13,464 nucleotides of DNA from an uncultured bacterium (GCA_905214155.1 CAJMLC010000038.1:1-13464); one strand, 5' to 3'; shown: positions 6,954-13,059, counted from the stretch's first letter. Program-made: numbers and translations. The notes: generated from the letters alone by a model not told the origin.

Positions 6954-7646
6954 ATGGAGATCTTAACAGAAAAAATGAAGCGCTTTGCGCGGGAGGAGAT
7001 CCGGGCGGCGGTATTTGACCTTGATGGGACGCTGCTGGACACGGTGCGCGACCTCGGGTCGGCGGCGAATATGACGCTGGCGCATTTCGGCCTTCCGCAG
7101 CATCCGCTGGAGGCCTATCAGACCATGATCGGCAACGGGCTGCTGATGCTCTATCGCCGGGCTGCGCCCGCTGGGACGGACGAGGCAACGGTGGAGGCGC
7201 TGCGCGACTATGGCCGCGATTATTACCGGGAGCACTGCACGGGACTGACGCGGGTCTATGACGGCGTCCCGGCGCTGCTGCAAGGACTGACGGAGCGCGG
7301 GATCGCGCTCGGGATGGTGACGAATAAGACCGAGGCGACGGCGCAGCGCGTCATGGCGCACTATTTTCCGGACGTGCCGTTCCGCTTCATCTGGGGTAAC
7401 AATGGCATCCGGCCGCTCAAGCCTGCAACCGATGCGGGCGGACTGCTTTTGCAGGAGCTCGGGCTGGAGCCCGGTCAGGTGGCCTTCGTCGGCGATGGAG
7501 ACACGGACATGGCGTTCGCGTCGAAGATGGGATTCTGGGCGCTTGGCGCGTGCTGGGGATACCGGCCGCGGGAGGTGCTCGCGGAGCATGGGGCGGATGT
7601 GCTGCTGGAGTCTGCCGAAGAATTGAATACCCTGTTGTTGGGATAA
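6954..7646 (+). CDS. HAD-family hydrolase, phosphoglycolate phosphatase-like
   Basis: This is a 230-residue soluble haloacid dehalogenase-superfamily phosphatase. Motif I is FDLDGTLLD with the nucleophile Asp22 and acid/base Asp24. Motif II is the threonine of VTNK (Thr123), motif III is Lys156 in PLKP, and motif IV is GDGDTD (180-185). The helical cap between motifs I and II (about 35-105) is the C1 type seen in Gph-like enzymes. The likely reaction is hydrolysis of a small phosphate ester such as 2-phosphoglycolate or a nucleotide, but HAD substrate calls from sequence are unreliable. GAGGA lies 6 nt before the ATG at 6954. No good promoter is visible in the repeat-rich upstream gap, and a strong terminator follows. 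Confidence 0.9.
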   Translation: MEILTEKMKRFAREEIRAAVFDLDGTLLDTVRDLGSAANMTLAHFGLPQHPLEAYQTMIGNGLLMLYRRAAPAGTDEATVEALRDYGRDYYREHCTGLTRVYDGVPALLQGLTERGIALGMVTNKTEATAQRVMAHYFPDVPFRFIWGNNGIRPLKPATDAGGLLLQELGLEPGQVAFVGDGDTDMAFASKMGFWALGACWGYRPREVLAEHGADVLLESAEELNTLLLG

Positions 7647-7651
7647 ACGAA

Positions 7652-7683
7652 GCCCCGGCCGAGAATTCGGCCGGGGCGGTTTT
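7652..7683 (+). terminator. Intrinsic terminator after the HAD gene
   Basis: GCCCCGGCCGA (7652-7662) pairs perfectly with TCGGCCGGGGC (7667-7677) around GAAT. GG and TTTT (7680-7683) follow. It starts 6 nt after the stop codon. On the minus strand the same stem is followed by CTTCGTTT, so it may also help end the converging dut transcript. Confidence 0.88.
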
Positions 7684-7704
7684 GTAATGATGGAGACACA
7701 GCGA

Positions 7705-7756
7705 GGGGCGGCCAATGGCTGCCCCCGCTTCGCGGCCCCTTGATGCAATCAAGGGG
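7705..7756. repeat. Two-hairpin GC-rich repeat, second copy
   Basis: GGGGCGGCC (7705-7713) pairs with GGCTGCCCC (7717-7725) around AAT, with one G-U pair. CCCCTTGAT (7736-7744) pairs perfectly with ATCAAGGGG (7748-7756) around GCA. The order and sequence resemble 163-240. It lies between the convergent HAD and dut genes and may also act as a minus-strand stop. Confidence 0.65.
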
Positions 7757-7777
7757 AGCCTTCCATAAGGTTTGAAA

Positions 7778-8209
7778 TTATTTACGGCCGGTGGAGCCGA
7801 AGCCGCCGCGGTCGATGGCGGAGAGCTCGTCGCACTCCTCAAATTCGACGGGCGGCTGCGTTTCGTAGATGCGGAACTGGCAGATGCGGTCGCCCTTTTC
7901 CAGGACGGTGTCGCGCGTGGCGTAGACGGGCAGCTTCCATTCGTCGTTCGTGCCGCAATAACTGTTGTCGATGACGCCGACGGAATTGGCCTGCAGGATG
8001 CCCCAGCGTTTGAACGTAGAGCTGCGCGGGGCGGTGCGGGCCTCGTAGCCGGCGGGCAGCTGCATCGAGACGCCGAGCGGCACAAGGGCAAAGTCGCCCG
8101 CGTGGAGCTCCATCGTCTCGGCACAATAGAGGTCGATCCAGTCGCCCTTGTCGGTCATTTTCAAGCGCGGCGCGTCGGCAGAGAAGTAGTGGATCTTGAT
8201 TTTCGGCAT
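7778..8209 (-). CDS. dut: dUTP diphosphatase
   Basis: This 143-residue trimeric-type dUTPase converts dUTP to dUMP and pyrophosphate, keeping uracil out of DNA and feeding thymidylate synthesis. The family motifs are visible in order: IDLYCAE (25-31), PRSSTFKRWG (61-70), GVIDNSYCG (78-86) with the catalytic-type Asp81 and Tyr84, GDRICQFRI (106-114), and the flexible RGGFGSTGR tail (134-142) that closes over the nucleotide. AAGGAG ends about 7 nt before the ATG at 8209. It starts 10 nt after nrdG on the same strand, so the two form a deoxynucleotide operon. Length and motifs are normal. Confidence 0.95.
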   Translation of the reverse strand: MPKIKIHYFSADAPRLKMTDKGDWIDLYCAETMELHAGDFALVPLGVSMQLPAGYEARTAPRSSTFKRWGILQANSVGVIDNSYCGTNDEWKLPVYATRDTVLEKGDRICQFRIYETQPPVEFEECDELSAIDRGGFGSTGRK

Positions 8210-8219
8210 GGTATTCTCC

Positions 8220-8735
8220 TTACTGCGTCTCGTCCCAGAGGACGACGGCGCCGGTTTTCAGGGTTTTGGGCAGGTCGATGAGGCGCTGGTTGTCAGAGCC
8301 GCGGAAGCGCAGACTGAGGTTTTTGCGGGCGGCGATGAACGGCCCGTCGACGAGGACGTCGAGGCCTGCGAGCAGCGCGTCGGTCACGCCGGGCAGCTGC
8401 GGCAGATTTTGGCCGTAGACGTAGCCGGTGAACGACCAGATGGATTTTTCAGGGTAGGCGGCGCGGATCTTCTGCGTGAGCGCAAGAAGGCCGGGCTGAT
8501 TGTGCGGGTCGAACGGTTCGCCGCCGAGGTAGGTGATGCCGCGGATGTATTCGGGGCGGAGCAGGTTCAGAATGTGGTCCATGACGGCGTCGGTGAACGG
8601 CTCACCATAGTCAAAGTCCCACGCCTCGGGGTTGAAGCAGTCTTTACAGTGGTGCGTACAGCCGGAAACAAAGAGGCTGACGCGGACGCCGGGTCCATTT
8701 GCGATGTCCCACGGCTTAATTGTCGCATAGTTCAT
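8220..8735 (-). CDS. nrdG: Anaerobic ribonucleotide reductase activase (radical SAM)
   Basis: This 171-residue radical SAM activase installs the glycyl radical on class III ribonucleotide reductase NrdD under anoxic conditions. The iron-sulfur ligands are Cys26, Cys30 and Cys33 in CTHHCKDC, followed by FNPEAWDF. The SAM-binding GGEPFDP lies at 71-77. The protein is slightly longer than minimal NrdG but within the family range. A GGGAG ribosome binding site precedes the ATG at 8735. NrdD is often adjacent in other genomes but is not next to this gene; the neighbours are dut downstream and the divergent exporter upstream. This supports an anaerobic lifestyle. Confidence 0.93.
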   Translation of the reverse strand: MNYATIKPWDIANGPGVRVSLFVSGCTHHCKDCFNPEAWDFDYGEPFTDAVMDHILNLLRPEYIRGITYLGGEPFDPHNQPGLLALTQKIRAAYPEKSIWSFTGYVYGQNLPQLPGVTDALLAGLDVLVDGPFIAARKNLSLRFRGSDNQRLIDLPKTLKTGAVVLWDETQ

Positions 8736-8747
8736 AGATGATCTCCC

Positions 8748-8775
8748 TTGACAATCAGGTAGTATCTGATAAAAT
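8748..8775 (+). promoter_or_regulatory. Promoter of the threonine/serine exporter operon
   Basis: A consensus TTGACA (8748-8753), 16-nt spacer and TAAAAT (8770-8775) preceded by TGA (8767-8769) form a strong housekeeping-type promoter. It puts the start of transcription near 8782. That excludes the upstream in-frame ATG at 8738 as the start of the exporter gene. Confidence 0.78.
8754..8770. promoter_or_regulatory. Candidate operator: ATCAG-N7-CTGAT inverted repeat
   Basis: ATCAG (8754-8758) and CTGAT (8766-8770) form a small inverted repeat. It fills the spacer between the -35 and -10 boxes of the exporter promoter and covers the proposed nrdG -10 box. A dimeric repressor here could block both promoters. 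The arms are only 5 bp, so chance is possible. Confidence 0.3.
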
Positions 8776-8789
8776 GGCTATTCTGGGAA
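8761..8789 (-). promoter_or_regulatory. Possible promoter of nrdG-dut overlapping the exporter promoter
   Basis: On the minus strand GATACT (8761-8766) lies 17 nt from TTCCCA (8784-8789), each matching consensus at four of six positions. Transcription would start near 8754, just before the nrdG ribosome binding site. The two divergent promoters would overlap fully. No NrdR-like box is visible. Confidence 0.4.
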
Positions 8790-8815
8790 CGATAATCGGA
8801 AAGGGGGCGGTGCGC

Positions 8816-9571
8816 ATGGAGGCACACGAGCGGGTGCTGCACGAGCTGCTGAAGATGGGCGAGATGCTGCTGGGCTGCGGCGCGGAGATCAACCGCGTCG
8901 AGGACACGATGACGCGCCTCGGGCGCGCGTATGGCGCAAAGCGGGTTGACATCTTCGTGATCACGTCGGACATCGTGCTGACGATGCTCTTTGATGACGG
9001 AGCCGAGCTGACGCAGACGCGGCGCATCTCCGGCAGTCCTGCAACGGATTTTGCAAAGCTGGAGGCGCTCAACGCCCTGAGCCGGAAGGTGTGCGCCGCG
9101 CCGATCTCGGCGGCAGAGCTGCACGAGGCACTCTGTACTATCGATGAAAAGCGGCCGAGCGCGCTGCGGAGCTATCTCGGCAGTGTGCTCACGGCGCTGG
9201 GCTTTACGCTCTTCCTCGGCGGCGGGATCGCGGATGCGCTGTTCGCCGGGACCGTCGGGGCGATGGTCTGCTGGATGCAGCGGAAGGTGATGCCCGTGTT
9301 CCGAAATGGGGCGTTTTTCCAGCTGCTGACGGGATTGCTGGCCGGGACAGTGATCTGCCTCGCGGGGCGGATCTCGGATGTGTTCGCGGTGGACAAGATG
9401 TCTATCGGCGTGATCATGCTGCTGATCCCGGGCGCGGCGCTGACGAACGCGGTGCGGGACATGCTGGTCGGGCACACGATCTCGGGCTTGCTGCGGCTGG
9501 CTGAGTCTTTGCTGCTGGCGCTGATGCTGGCCATTGGGTTCGGCAGCGCGATCTATCTGTTTGGAGCGTGA
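8816..9571 (+). CDS. Threonine/serine exporter, ThrE N-terminal-type subunit
   Basis: This 251-residue protein is of the ThrE/DUF1212 family. The N-terminal soluble part contains LLGCGAEINRVEDTMTR (about 19-35), typical of the family, and is followed by about five membrane helices. The loop NAVRDMLVGHTISGLLR precedes the last helix. In Corynebacterium ThrE this domain is fused to a second membrane domain; here that domain is the next gene. The predicted role is proton-driven export of threonine or serine, as inferred from the family. The frame opens earlier, but the promoter at 8748-8775 rules out those starts. AGGGGG (8802-8807) lies 8 nt before the ATG at 8816; a GTG at 8810 is a minor alternative. 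Confidence 0.88.
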   Translation: MEAHERVLHELLKMGEMLLGCGAEINRVEDTMTRLGRAYGAKRVDIFVITSDIVLTMLFDDGAELTQTRRISGSPATDFAKLEALNALSRKVCAAPISAAELHEALCTIDEKRPSALRSYLGSVLTALGFTLFLGGGIADALFAGTVGAMVCWMQRKVMPVFRNGAFFQLLTGLLAGTVICLAGRISDVFAVDKMSIGVIMLLIPGAALTNAVRDMLVGHTISGLLRLAESLLLALMLAIGFGSAIYLFGA

Positions 9572-9575
9572 GGGT

Positions 9576-10010
9576 ATGGCATTGAAGTTATTTCTGGCGC
9601 TATTCGCCACGGCGGGCTATGCGCTGCTGGTCAATGTGCCGCGGCGGCTGCTTTTGCCCGCGGCGCTCGGCGGGATGCTGAGCTGGGGCGTGTATCTGCT
9701 CCTGAAGGGGCGCATCGAGAGCACGTTTTATCTGCTCGTGCTGGTCGGTGCGGCGTCGGCCGCGTATGCCGAGGCGGTGGCGAAGCTCGCCCGCGCGCCC
9801 GCGACGATCTTCCTCATTCCGGCGCTGATCCCGTTGGTGCCGGGCGGGTATGTCTACTATATGATGTCCGCGCTGGTGCTGAACAAGCTGTCGACGATGC
9901 GGCACTATGGCCAGCTGACGGCGGAATGGGCCTTCGGGCTGGCGGCCGGGATTGGCCTGATCGCGGTGCTGCATCAGATCGCGAGCAGGAGACTGCGTGA
10001 AAAGCACTGA
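9576..10010 (+). CDS. Threonine/serine exporter, DUF3815/ThrE_2-type subunit
   Basis: This 144-residue membrane protein has about four to five helices and belongs to the small ThrE_2 (DUF3815) family that complements a separate ThrE N-terminal subunit. The conserved PALIPLVPGGYVYYMM segment (about 85-101) resembles the family core. It begins 4 nt after the stop of the upstream subunit, so translation is probably coupled; GGAG and GAGG lie just upstream of the ATG at 9576. The frame extends upstream into the preceding gene, but that start would lack a ribosome binding site. The two subunits together should equal one full-length ThrE transporter. Confidence 0.88.
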   Translation: MALKLFLALFATAGYALLVNVPRRLLLPAALGGMLSWGVYLLLKGRIESTFYLLVLVGAASAAYAEAVAKLARAPATIFLIPALIPLVPGGYVYYMMSALVLNKLSTMRHYGQLTAEWAFGLAAGIGLIAVLHQIASRRLREKH

Positions 10011-10063
10011 CTTCATTATACAGAGTCCGATGGGCCAATGCAAGAGCGGAGAGGTGCAAAACC

Positions 10064-10675
10064 ATGGGAAGTGAAAAATCACAATTCGATCGGATGATGG
10101 AGGTCGCGCGGGAGCGGCTGGCGCGGCACGCGCCGGAGGAGCTCGCGCAGCGGGCCGGAGTGGAATACGCGGATGGCGCGTTCATTGTGTCGACGCTGGG
10201 GAAAACGGTGCGGGGGTGCCTGCCGGAGTGCGTGGTGACGCCGCCGCTGCCAAACTGGCACACGCTGACGCTGCTGCATTATCTTGACCTTGCGGACGGA
10301 ACGCCGCTGTGCGGCAGAATGATCCCGTTTTCGCAGTACAAGGACGGACTGGTGCGCGGCGGCGGGCTGGACCGGAATGCGGAGCTGATCGTCCGGCGGG
10401 ACCTCAGCGTGCTGCCGCCGGAGGAGCTGGAGCGCCGGTGTGAGGCACTTGGAGCGAACTTTGAGACGTCCAACGCCGATCTCTGCGCGCGGTTTGACTT
10501 TGCGCCGCGCTATCCGGTGTGGCTGAAGGTCTGGTTCGGGGATGAAGAATTTCCGGCGTCCGGGCATCTCTTCGTGGATGCGAGCGCACCGCGGTATCTG
10601 ACGATCGAGGACGCGGTCACGGTCGGGGCACTGATCTTGGACGGCCTGACCGGAGCGGGACATTGGACAGAATGA
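10064..10675 (+). CDS. DUF3786 domain-containing protein
   Basis: This 203-residue soluble protein resembles the DUF3786 family, found mainly in anaerobes and of unknown function. Recognisable features are the central HTLTLLHYLDLADGTPLCG segment (66-84) with the following IPFSQYKDG, and the C-terminal YPVWLKVWFGDEEFPASGHLF region (150-170), which ends in a predicted beta-rich part. It has five cysteines, two of them in GCLPEC (51-56), but no classical iron-sulfur motif. There are no membrane segments. GGAGAGG (10048-10054) lies 9 nt before the ATG. It follows the exporter pair by 53 nt with no terminator, so it may be on the same transcript. I assign no function. Confidence 0.8.
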   Translation: MGSEKSQFDRMMEVARERLARHAPEELAQRAGVEYADGAFIVSTLGKTVRGCLPECVVTPPLPNWHTLTLLHYLDLADGTPLCGRMIPFSQYKDGLVRGGGLDRNAELIVRRDLSVLPPEELERRCEALGANFETSNADLCARFDFAPRYPVWLKVWFGDEEFPASGHLFVDASAPRYLTIEDAVTVGALILDGLTGAGHWTE

Positions 10676-10703
10676 AGACGGAATTCGAATGGAGGATGAG
10701 ACG

Positions 10704-10729
10704 ATGGGGATGACGGCGCTTGCAGCGGG
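10704..10729 (+). other. Probable displaced start of the following membrane protein
   Basis: GGAGG (10691-10695) stands 8 nt before an ATG at 10704, the best initiation signal here. That frame reads MGMTALAAG and then leaves the frame of the main gene, stopping at 10776-10778. Adding one G to the GGG at 10727-10729 would join it directly to the downstream frame, giving MTALAAGMLMAAYFLLLYAG, a typical first membrane helix. Confidence 0.6.
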
Positions 10730-11197
10730 ATGCTCATGGCGGCGTATTTTCTGCTGCTGTATGCGGGGGTCGGGCTGATCCAGGAGAAGTGTTTTTTTGG
10801 CTCGGCGCCGAAGGAGGTTTTTGACGCGGTCCCGGCGCAGAAGGAAGGGCGGTTCCGCGGCGCGCGGCTGCTTGGCTGGGCTGCCGCGGGGATCGCTATG
10901 CTGCTGTTCGCCGGGGCGATCGTGCTCGCCGCGTGGGATGGCGTGCGGAATGGATTCGGATTTTGGAAGTTCTTCGCACGGTTTTTGATTATGCTCTATG
11001 CGATGGAGCTGTATGACATCGGCTTTTTTGACTGGGTACTGCTCTGCCATTCGAACTTCTTTCCGCATTTTTATCCGGAGGTAAAGAGCGTTGTGGGTCC
11101 GCAGCTGTTCGGATACAACAAAAAGACGCATACGCTGCATTTTGCGCTGTATGTGCCGGTCAGCGCGGCAATGGCGGGAATCTGCTTGCTGTTTTGA
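10730..11197 (+). CDS. Small membrane protein of unknown function, start region frameshifted
   Basis: This 155-residue frame has about four membrane helices: near residues 3-17, 47-69, 76-106 and 136-155. A polar conserved-looking stretch (DWVLLCHSNFFPHFYPE) lies before the last helix. I do not recognise the family. The ATG at 10730 (or 10736) has no proper ribosome binding site. The good site at 10691 belongs to an ATG in the other frame, and a one-base loss in the GGG at 10727-10729 best explains this. The copy is therefore either damaged, translated from a weak start, or affected by a sequencing error. It follows the DUF3786 gene by about 30-55 nt. Confidence 0.7.
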   Translation: MLMAAYFLLLYAGVGLIQEKCFFGSAPKEVFDAVPAQKEGRFRGARLLGWAAAGIAMLLFAGAIVLAAWDGVRNGFGFWKFFARFLIMLYAMELYDIGFFDWVLLCHSNFFPHFYPEVKSVVGPQLFGYNKKTHTLHFALYVPVSAAMAGICLLF

Positions 11198-11230
11198 GGG
11201 TTTATCGGGGCAGCAAAATCTAAAAAGGAG

Positions 11231-11421
11231 TGTCATTGCGAACCAGTGCGCACACTGGTGTGGCAATCCCGTGGATCTTTATGGAGTCCATAATAGAGCA
11301 ACCCATAACACTCCTATAAGATCTACGGGATTCTCACGCCAGCCGGGTGCGTAAGGTACGCGCGCTCGGCATACCCCGCGGGTCGATGCAGGGCAAGCCT
11401 GCGGGCTGGCTCAGAATGATA
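11231..11421. repeat. 191-bp foldback (MITE-like) intergenic repeat
   Basis: The ends TGTCATT (11231-11237) and AATGATA (11415-11421) are inverted with one mismatch. The left hairpin pairs ACCAGTG with CACTGGT around CGCA (11242-11259), flanked by ATTGC/GCAAT. An inner inverted pair of 23 nt, 11265-11287 against 11310-11332, matches at 19 positions. The right hairpin pairs GCCAGCC (11338-11344) with GGCTGGC (11404-11410) and carries a 59-nt GC-rich tip. It encodes no protein. The family is reminiscent of the TGTCATTGCGA...TGGCAAT intergenic repeats seen in many Firmicutes. It fills most of the 321-bp gap 11198-11518. Confidence 0.75.
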
Positions 11422-11469
11422 CCTCTATTTTGGAGCTTGTCCGCTGCGGCGGGGGCAACGGCGGGTTGC

Positions 11470-11498
11470 TTGCGTTGGGGCGAAAAGCATGGTAAACT
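11470..11498 (+). promoter_or_regulatory. Promoter of the XRE-type regulator
   Basis: TAAACT (11493-11498) is preceded by TGG (11490-11492), an extended -10 element. TTGCGT (11470-11475) lies 17 nt upstream. Transcription would start near 11505, about 14 nt before the ATG. The ten bases TAAACTGTCC match TAGACTGTCC at 12019-12028 in front of the next regulator at nine positions. Confidence 0.55.
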
Positions 11499-11518
11499 GT
11501 CCCAGAGGAGATGAGTTT

Positions 11519-11959
11519 ATGGAAACAAAGGACATTTTATTGCAGCTGAGAAACGAAAAAGGACTTTCTCAGGAGGAACTGGCCGGGCGGGTATTCGTGA
11601 CGCGGCAGGCGGTCTCCCGCTGGGAAAGCGGCGAGACGACGCCGGGCACAGAGACGCTGAAGCTGCTGTCGAAGGAATTTGACGTGTCGATCAACACGCT
11701 GCTCGGCGCGCCGCGGCAGCTGATCTGCCAGTGCTGCGGGATGCCGCTCGAGGATGCGGTGATCAGCAAGGAGCCGGACGGCACATTCAATGAGGAATAC
11801 TGCAAGTGGTGTTACACGGATGGGGAATTCAAATATGAAAGCCCGGAGCAGCTGATTGAATTCTGCGTGGAGCACATGGCGAGCGACGCCTGGCCGAAGG
11901 AACAGGTGCGATCGCACATGGAGGCCGTGGTGCCGCAGCTGCGGCATTGGAAGAAATAA
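11519..11959 (+). CDS. XRE-family regulator with C-terminal zinc-ribbon domain
   Basis: This is a 146-residue predicted DNA-binding protein. Residues 5-62 form a Cro/C1-type helix-turn-helix; LSQEELAGRVFVTRQAVSRWESG (17-39) contains the recognition helix. The tail carries a putative zinc ribbon (PF12674 type), with Cys70-x2-Cys73 (CQCCGMPL) and Cys95-x2-Cys98 (CKWC), followed by a helical end. The combination is common in Clostridia and is probably a metal- or stress-linked local regulator, but its ligand is unknown. I chose the ATG at 11519, with GAGGAG at 11505-11510; the longer frame to 11489 would overlap the promoter. The AraC-type regulator follows 90 nt downstream. Confidence 0.9.
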   Translation: METKDILLQLRNEKGLSQEELAGRVFVTRQAVSRWESGETTPGTETLKLLSKEFDVSINTLLGAPRQLICQCCGMPLEDAVISKEPDGTFNEEYCKWCYTDGEFKYESPEQLIEFCVEHMASDAWPKEQVRSHMEAVVPQLRHWKK

Positions 11960-12015
11960 GTGCGGCATACCTGACACCAGAGCGCACGGAAGGTCAAGAA
12001 ATACGGCCTGTTTTT

Positions 12016-12024
12016 TGATAGACT
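12016..12024 (+). promoter_or_regulatory. Extended -10 promoter of the AraC-type regulator
   Basis: TGA (12016-12018) directly precedes TAGACT (12019-12024), about 25 nt before the gene. No convincing -35 box is present at the usual distance. The downstream GTCC is shared with the XRE promoter. Confidence 0.4.
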
Positions 12025-12049
12025 GTCCTCACAGAAAGGACGTGAAGCG

Positions 12050-12928
12050 ATGAATTGGATCCAGGGCATTCAGCGGGCCATCGACTATGTGGAGGAGAAC
12101 ATCACCGAGGAACTTGATTTTGAAGCCGTGGCGCGGCAGGCGTATTCGTCTCCGTTCCACTTTCAGCGCGTGTTCGGTGTGCTGTGCGGCTTTTCCCTCG
12201 GCGATTACATCCGGATGCGCAGACTTTCACTGGCCGGAGAGGAGCTGTCGCGCGGGAACGCAAAGATCATCGAGATCGCGCTGAAATACGGCTATGACAC
12301 GCCGGAGAGCTTTTCGCGCGCGTTCACCCGGTTCCACGGCATTGCGCCGAGCGAAGCCAGGCGCGGCGGCAAGGTCCACATTTTCACGCCGCTTTCTGTC
12401 AAACTGACATTAACAGGAGGCAGCAAAATGGATTACAGAATTGAAAAACGGGATGCATTTCAGGTCGTCTGCAAGCGCAAGCGGGTGGACAAGCCGCAGT
12501 CGGGCACGGCGACGCGCGAGATCTCAGGCATGTGGCAGGAATTCGGCGCGGACGGGACGCTGGGGCGGCTGATCGGCTATCTGCCGGAACAGCCGGTGCT
12601 GAAGGGCCTGCTCGGGATATGCTTCTCGTCGGAGTTGGATGCGAAGCAGTTCCCCTACGGGATCGGCGTGGAGTATGACGGGCGGGAGGTCGACGACGAT
12701 TTTGAGATCCTCACGATCCCGGCGAGCACCTATGCCGTGTTCATGAGCCGCGGGAAGATGCCGGACGCCTTTGTGGAGACGTATCACCGGATCGTGACCG
12801 AATTTTTCCCGCAGAGCGCCCAGTATGAATATGCGGAGGACACGGAGTTGGAGGTCTATCCGTCGGCGAATACGGATGACCCGAATTACGCGTGCGAGAT
12901 CTGGATCGCGGTCAAAGAGAAGAAATAA
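12050..12928 (+). CDS. AraC-family regulator with GyrI-like effector-binding domain
   Basis: This is a 292-residue two-domain transcription factor. Residues 5-105 form the AraC/XylS double helix-turn-helix: LDFEAVARQAYSSPFHFQRVF, then IIEIALKYGYDTPESFSRAFTRFHGIAPSE. Residues 127-290 form a GyrI-like (AraC_E_bind, SOUL/BacT type) ligand-binding domain with GIGVEY and a C-terminal EIWIAVKEKK strand. This is the Rob/MarA-like layout used to sense bulky, often cationic or antimicrobial compounds and to switch on efflux or detoxification genes. No efflux gene lies next to it, so the target is unknown. GAAAGGA precedes the ATG. A second strong start lies inside the gene at 12428. Confidence 0.93.
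   Translation: MNWIQGIQRAIDYVEENITEELDFEAVARQAYSSPFHFQRVFGVLCGFSLGDYIRMRRLSLAGEELSRGNAKIIEIALKYGYDTPESFSRAFTRFHGIAPSEARRGGKVHIFTPLSVKLTLTGGSKMDYRIEKRDAFQVVCKRKRVDKPQSGTATREISGMWQEFGADGTLGRLIGYLPEQPVLKGLLGICFSSELDAKQFPYGIGVEYDGREVDDDFEILTIPASTYAVFMSRGKMPDAFVETYHRIVTEFFPQSAQYEYAEDTELEVYPSANTDDPNYACEIWIAVKEKK
12415..12430 (+). promoter_or_regulatory. Internal ribosome binding site and in-frame ATG
   Basis: AGGAGG (12415-12420) lies 7 nt before an in-frame ATG at 12428, residue Met127 of the AraC-type regulator. This is a stronger ribosome binding site than that of the full-length start. Translation from here would make a 166-residue stand-alone GyrI-like domain (12428-12928), starting exactly at the domain border. 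Confidence 0.55.
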
Positions 12929-12942
12929 GCAACATTACAACG

Positions 12943-12977
12943 GTCCGGCACGGAGCATCCTCTGCGCCGGGCTGTTT
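12943..12977 (+). terminator. Weak terminator after the AraC-type gene
   Basis: GTCCGGC (12943-12949) pairs with GCCGGGC (12966-12972) with one G-U pair. A small inner GGA/TCC stem (12952-12954, 12958-12960) may form in the loop. Only TGTTTGTG follows, so termination would be partial. Confidence 0.4.
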
Positions 12978-13059
12978 GTGTGTTGGATGGGTTGTCCGGG
13001 AAAACGAGGGAATTTGGACGAGCGGCGGCGGAATATACATCAGCATGGAGGTGAAGCCC

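Noticed and set aside
7778..8209. Unusual dUTPase motif I (KGDWIDLYCAE)
   Set aside because: It differs from the classical AGYDL form, but this version is usual for a Firmicutes branch, and all other motifs are intact.
8738..8815. Upstream in-frame start of the exporter gene at 8738
   Set aside because: It precedes the strong promoter at 8748-8775 and lacks a ribosome binding site.
8736..8815. NrdR box upstream of nrdG
   Set aside because: No paired ACACWATATATWGTGT-like sites are visible.
13008..13044. Possible sigma-E promoter before sigK (GAATTT and ATACAT)
   Set aside because: The match is partial and would start transcription at or inside the ribosome binding site, so I did not call it.
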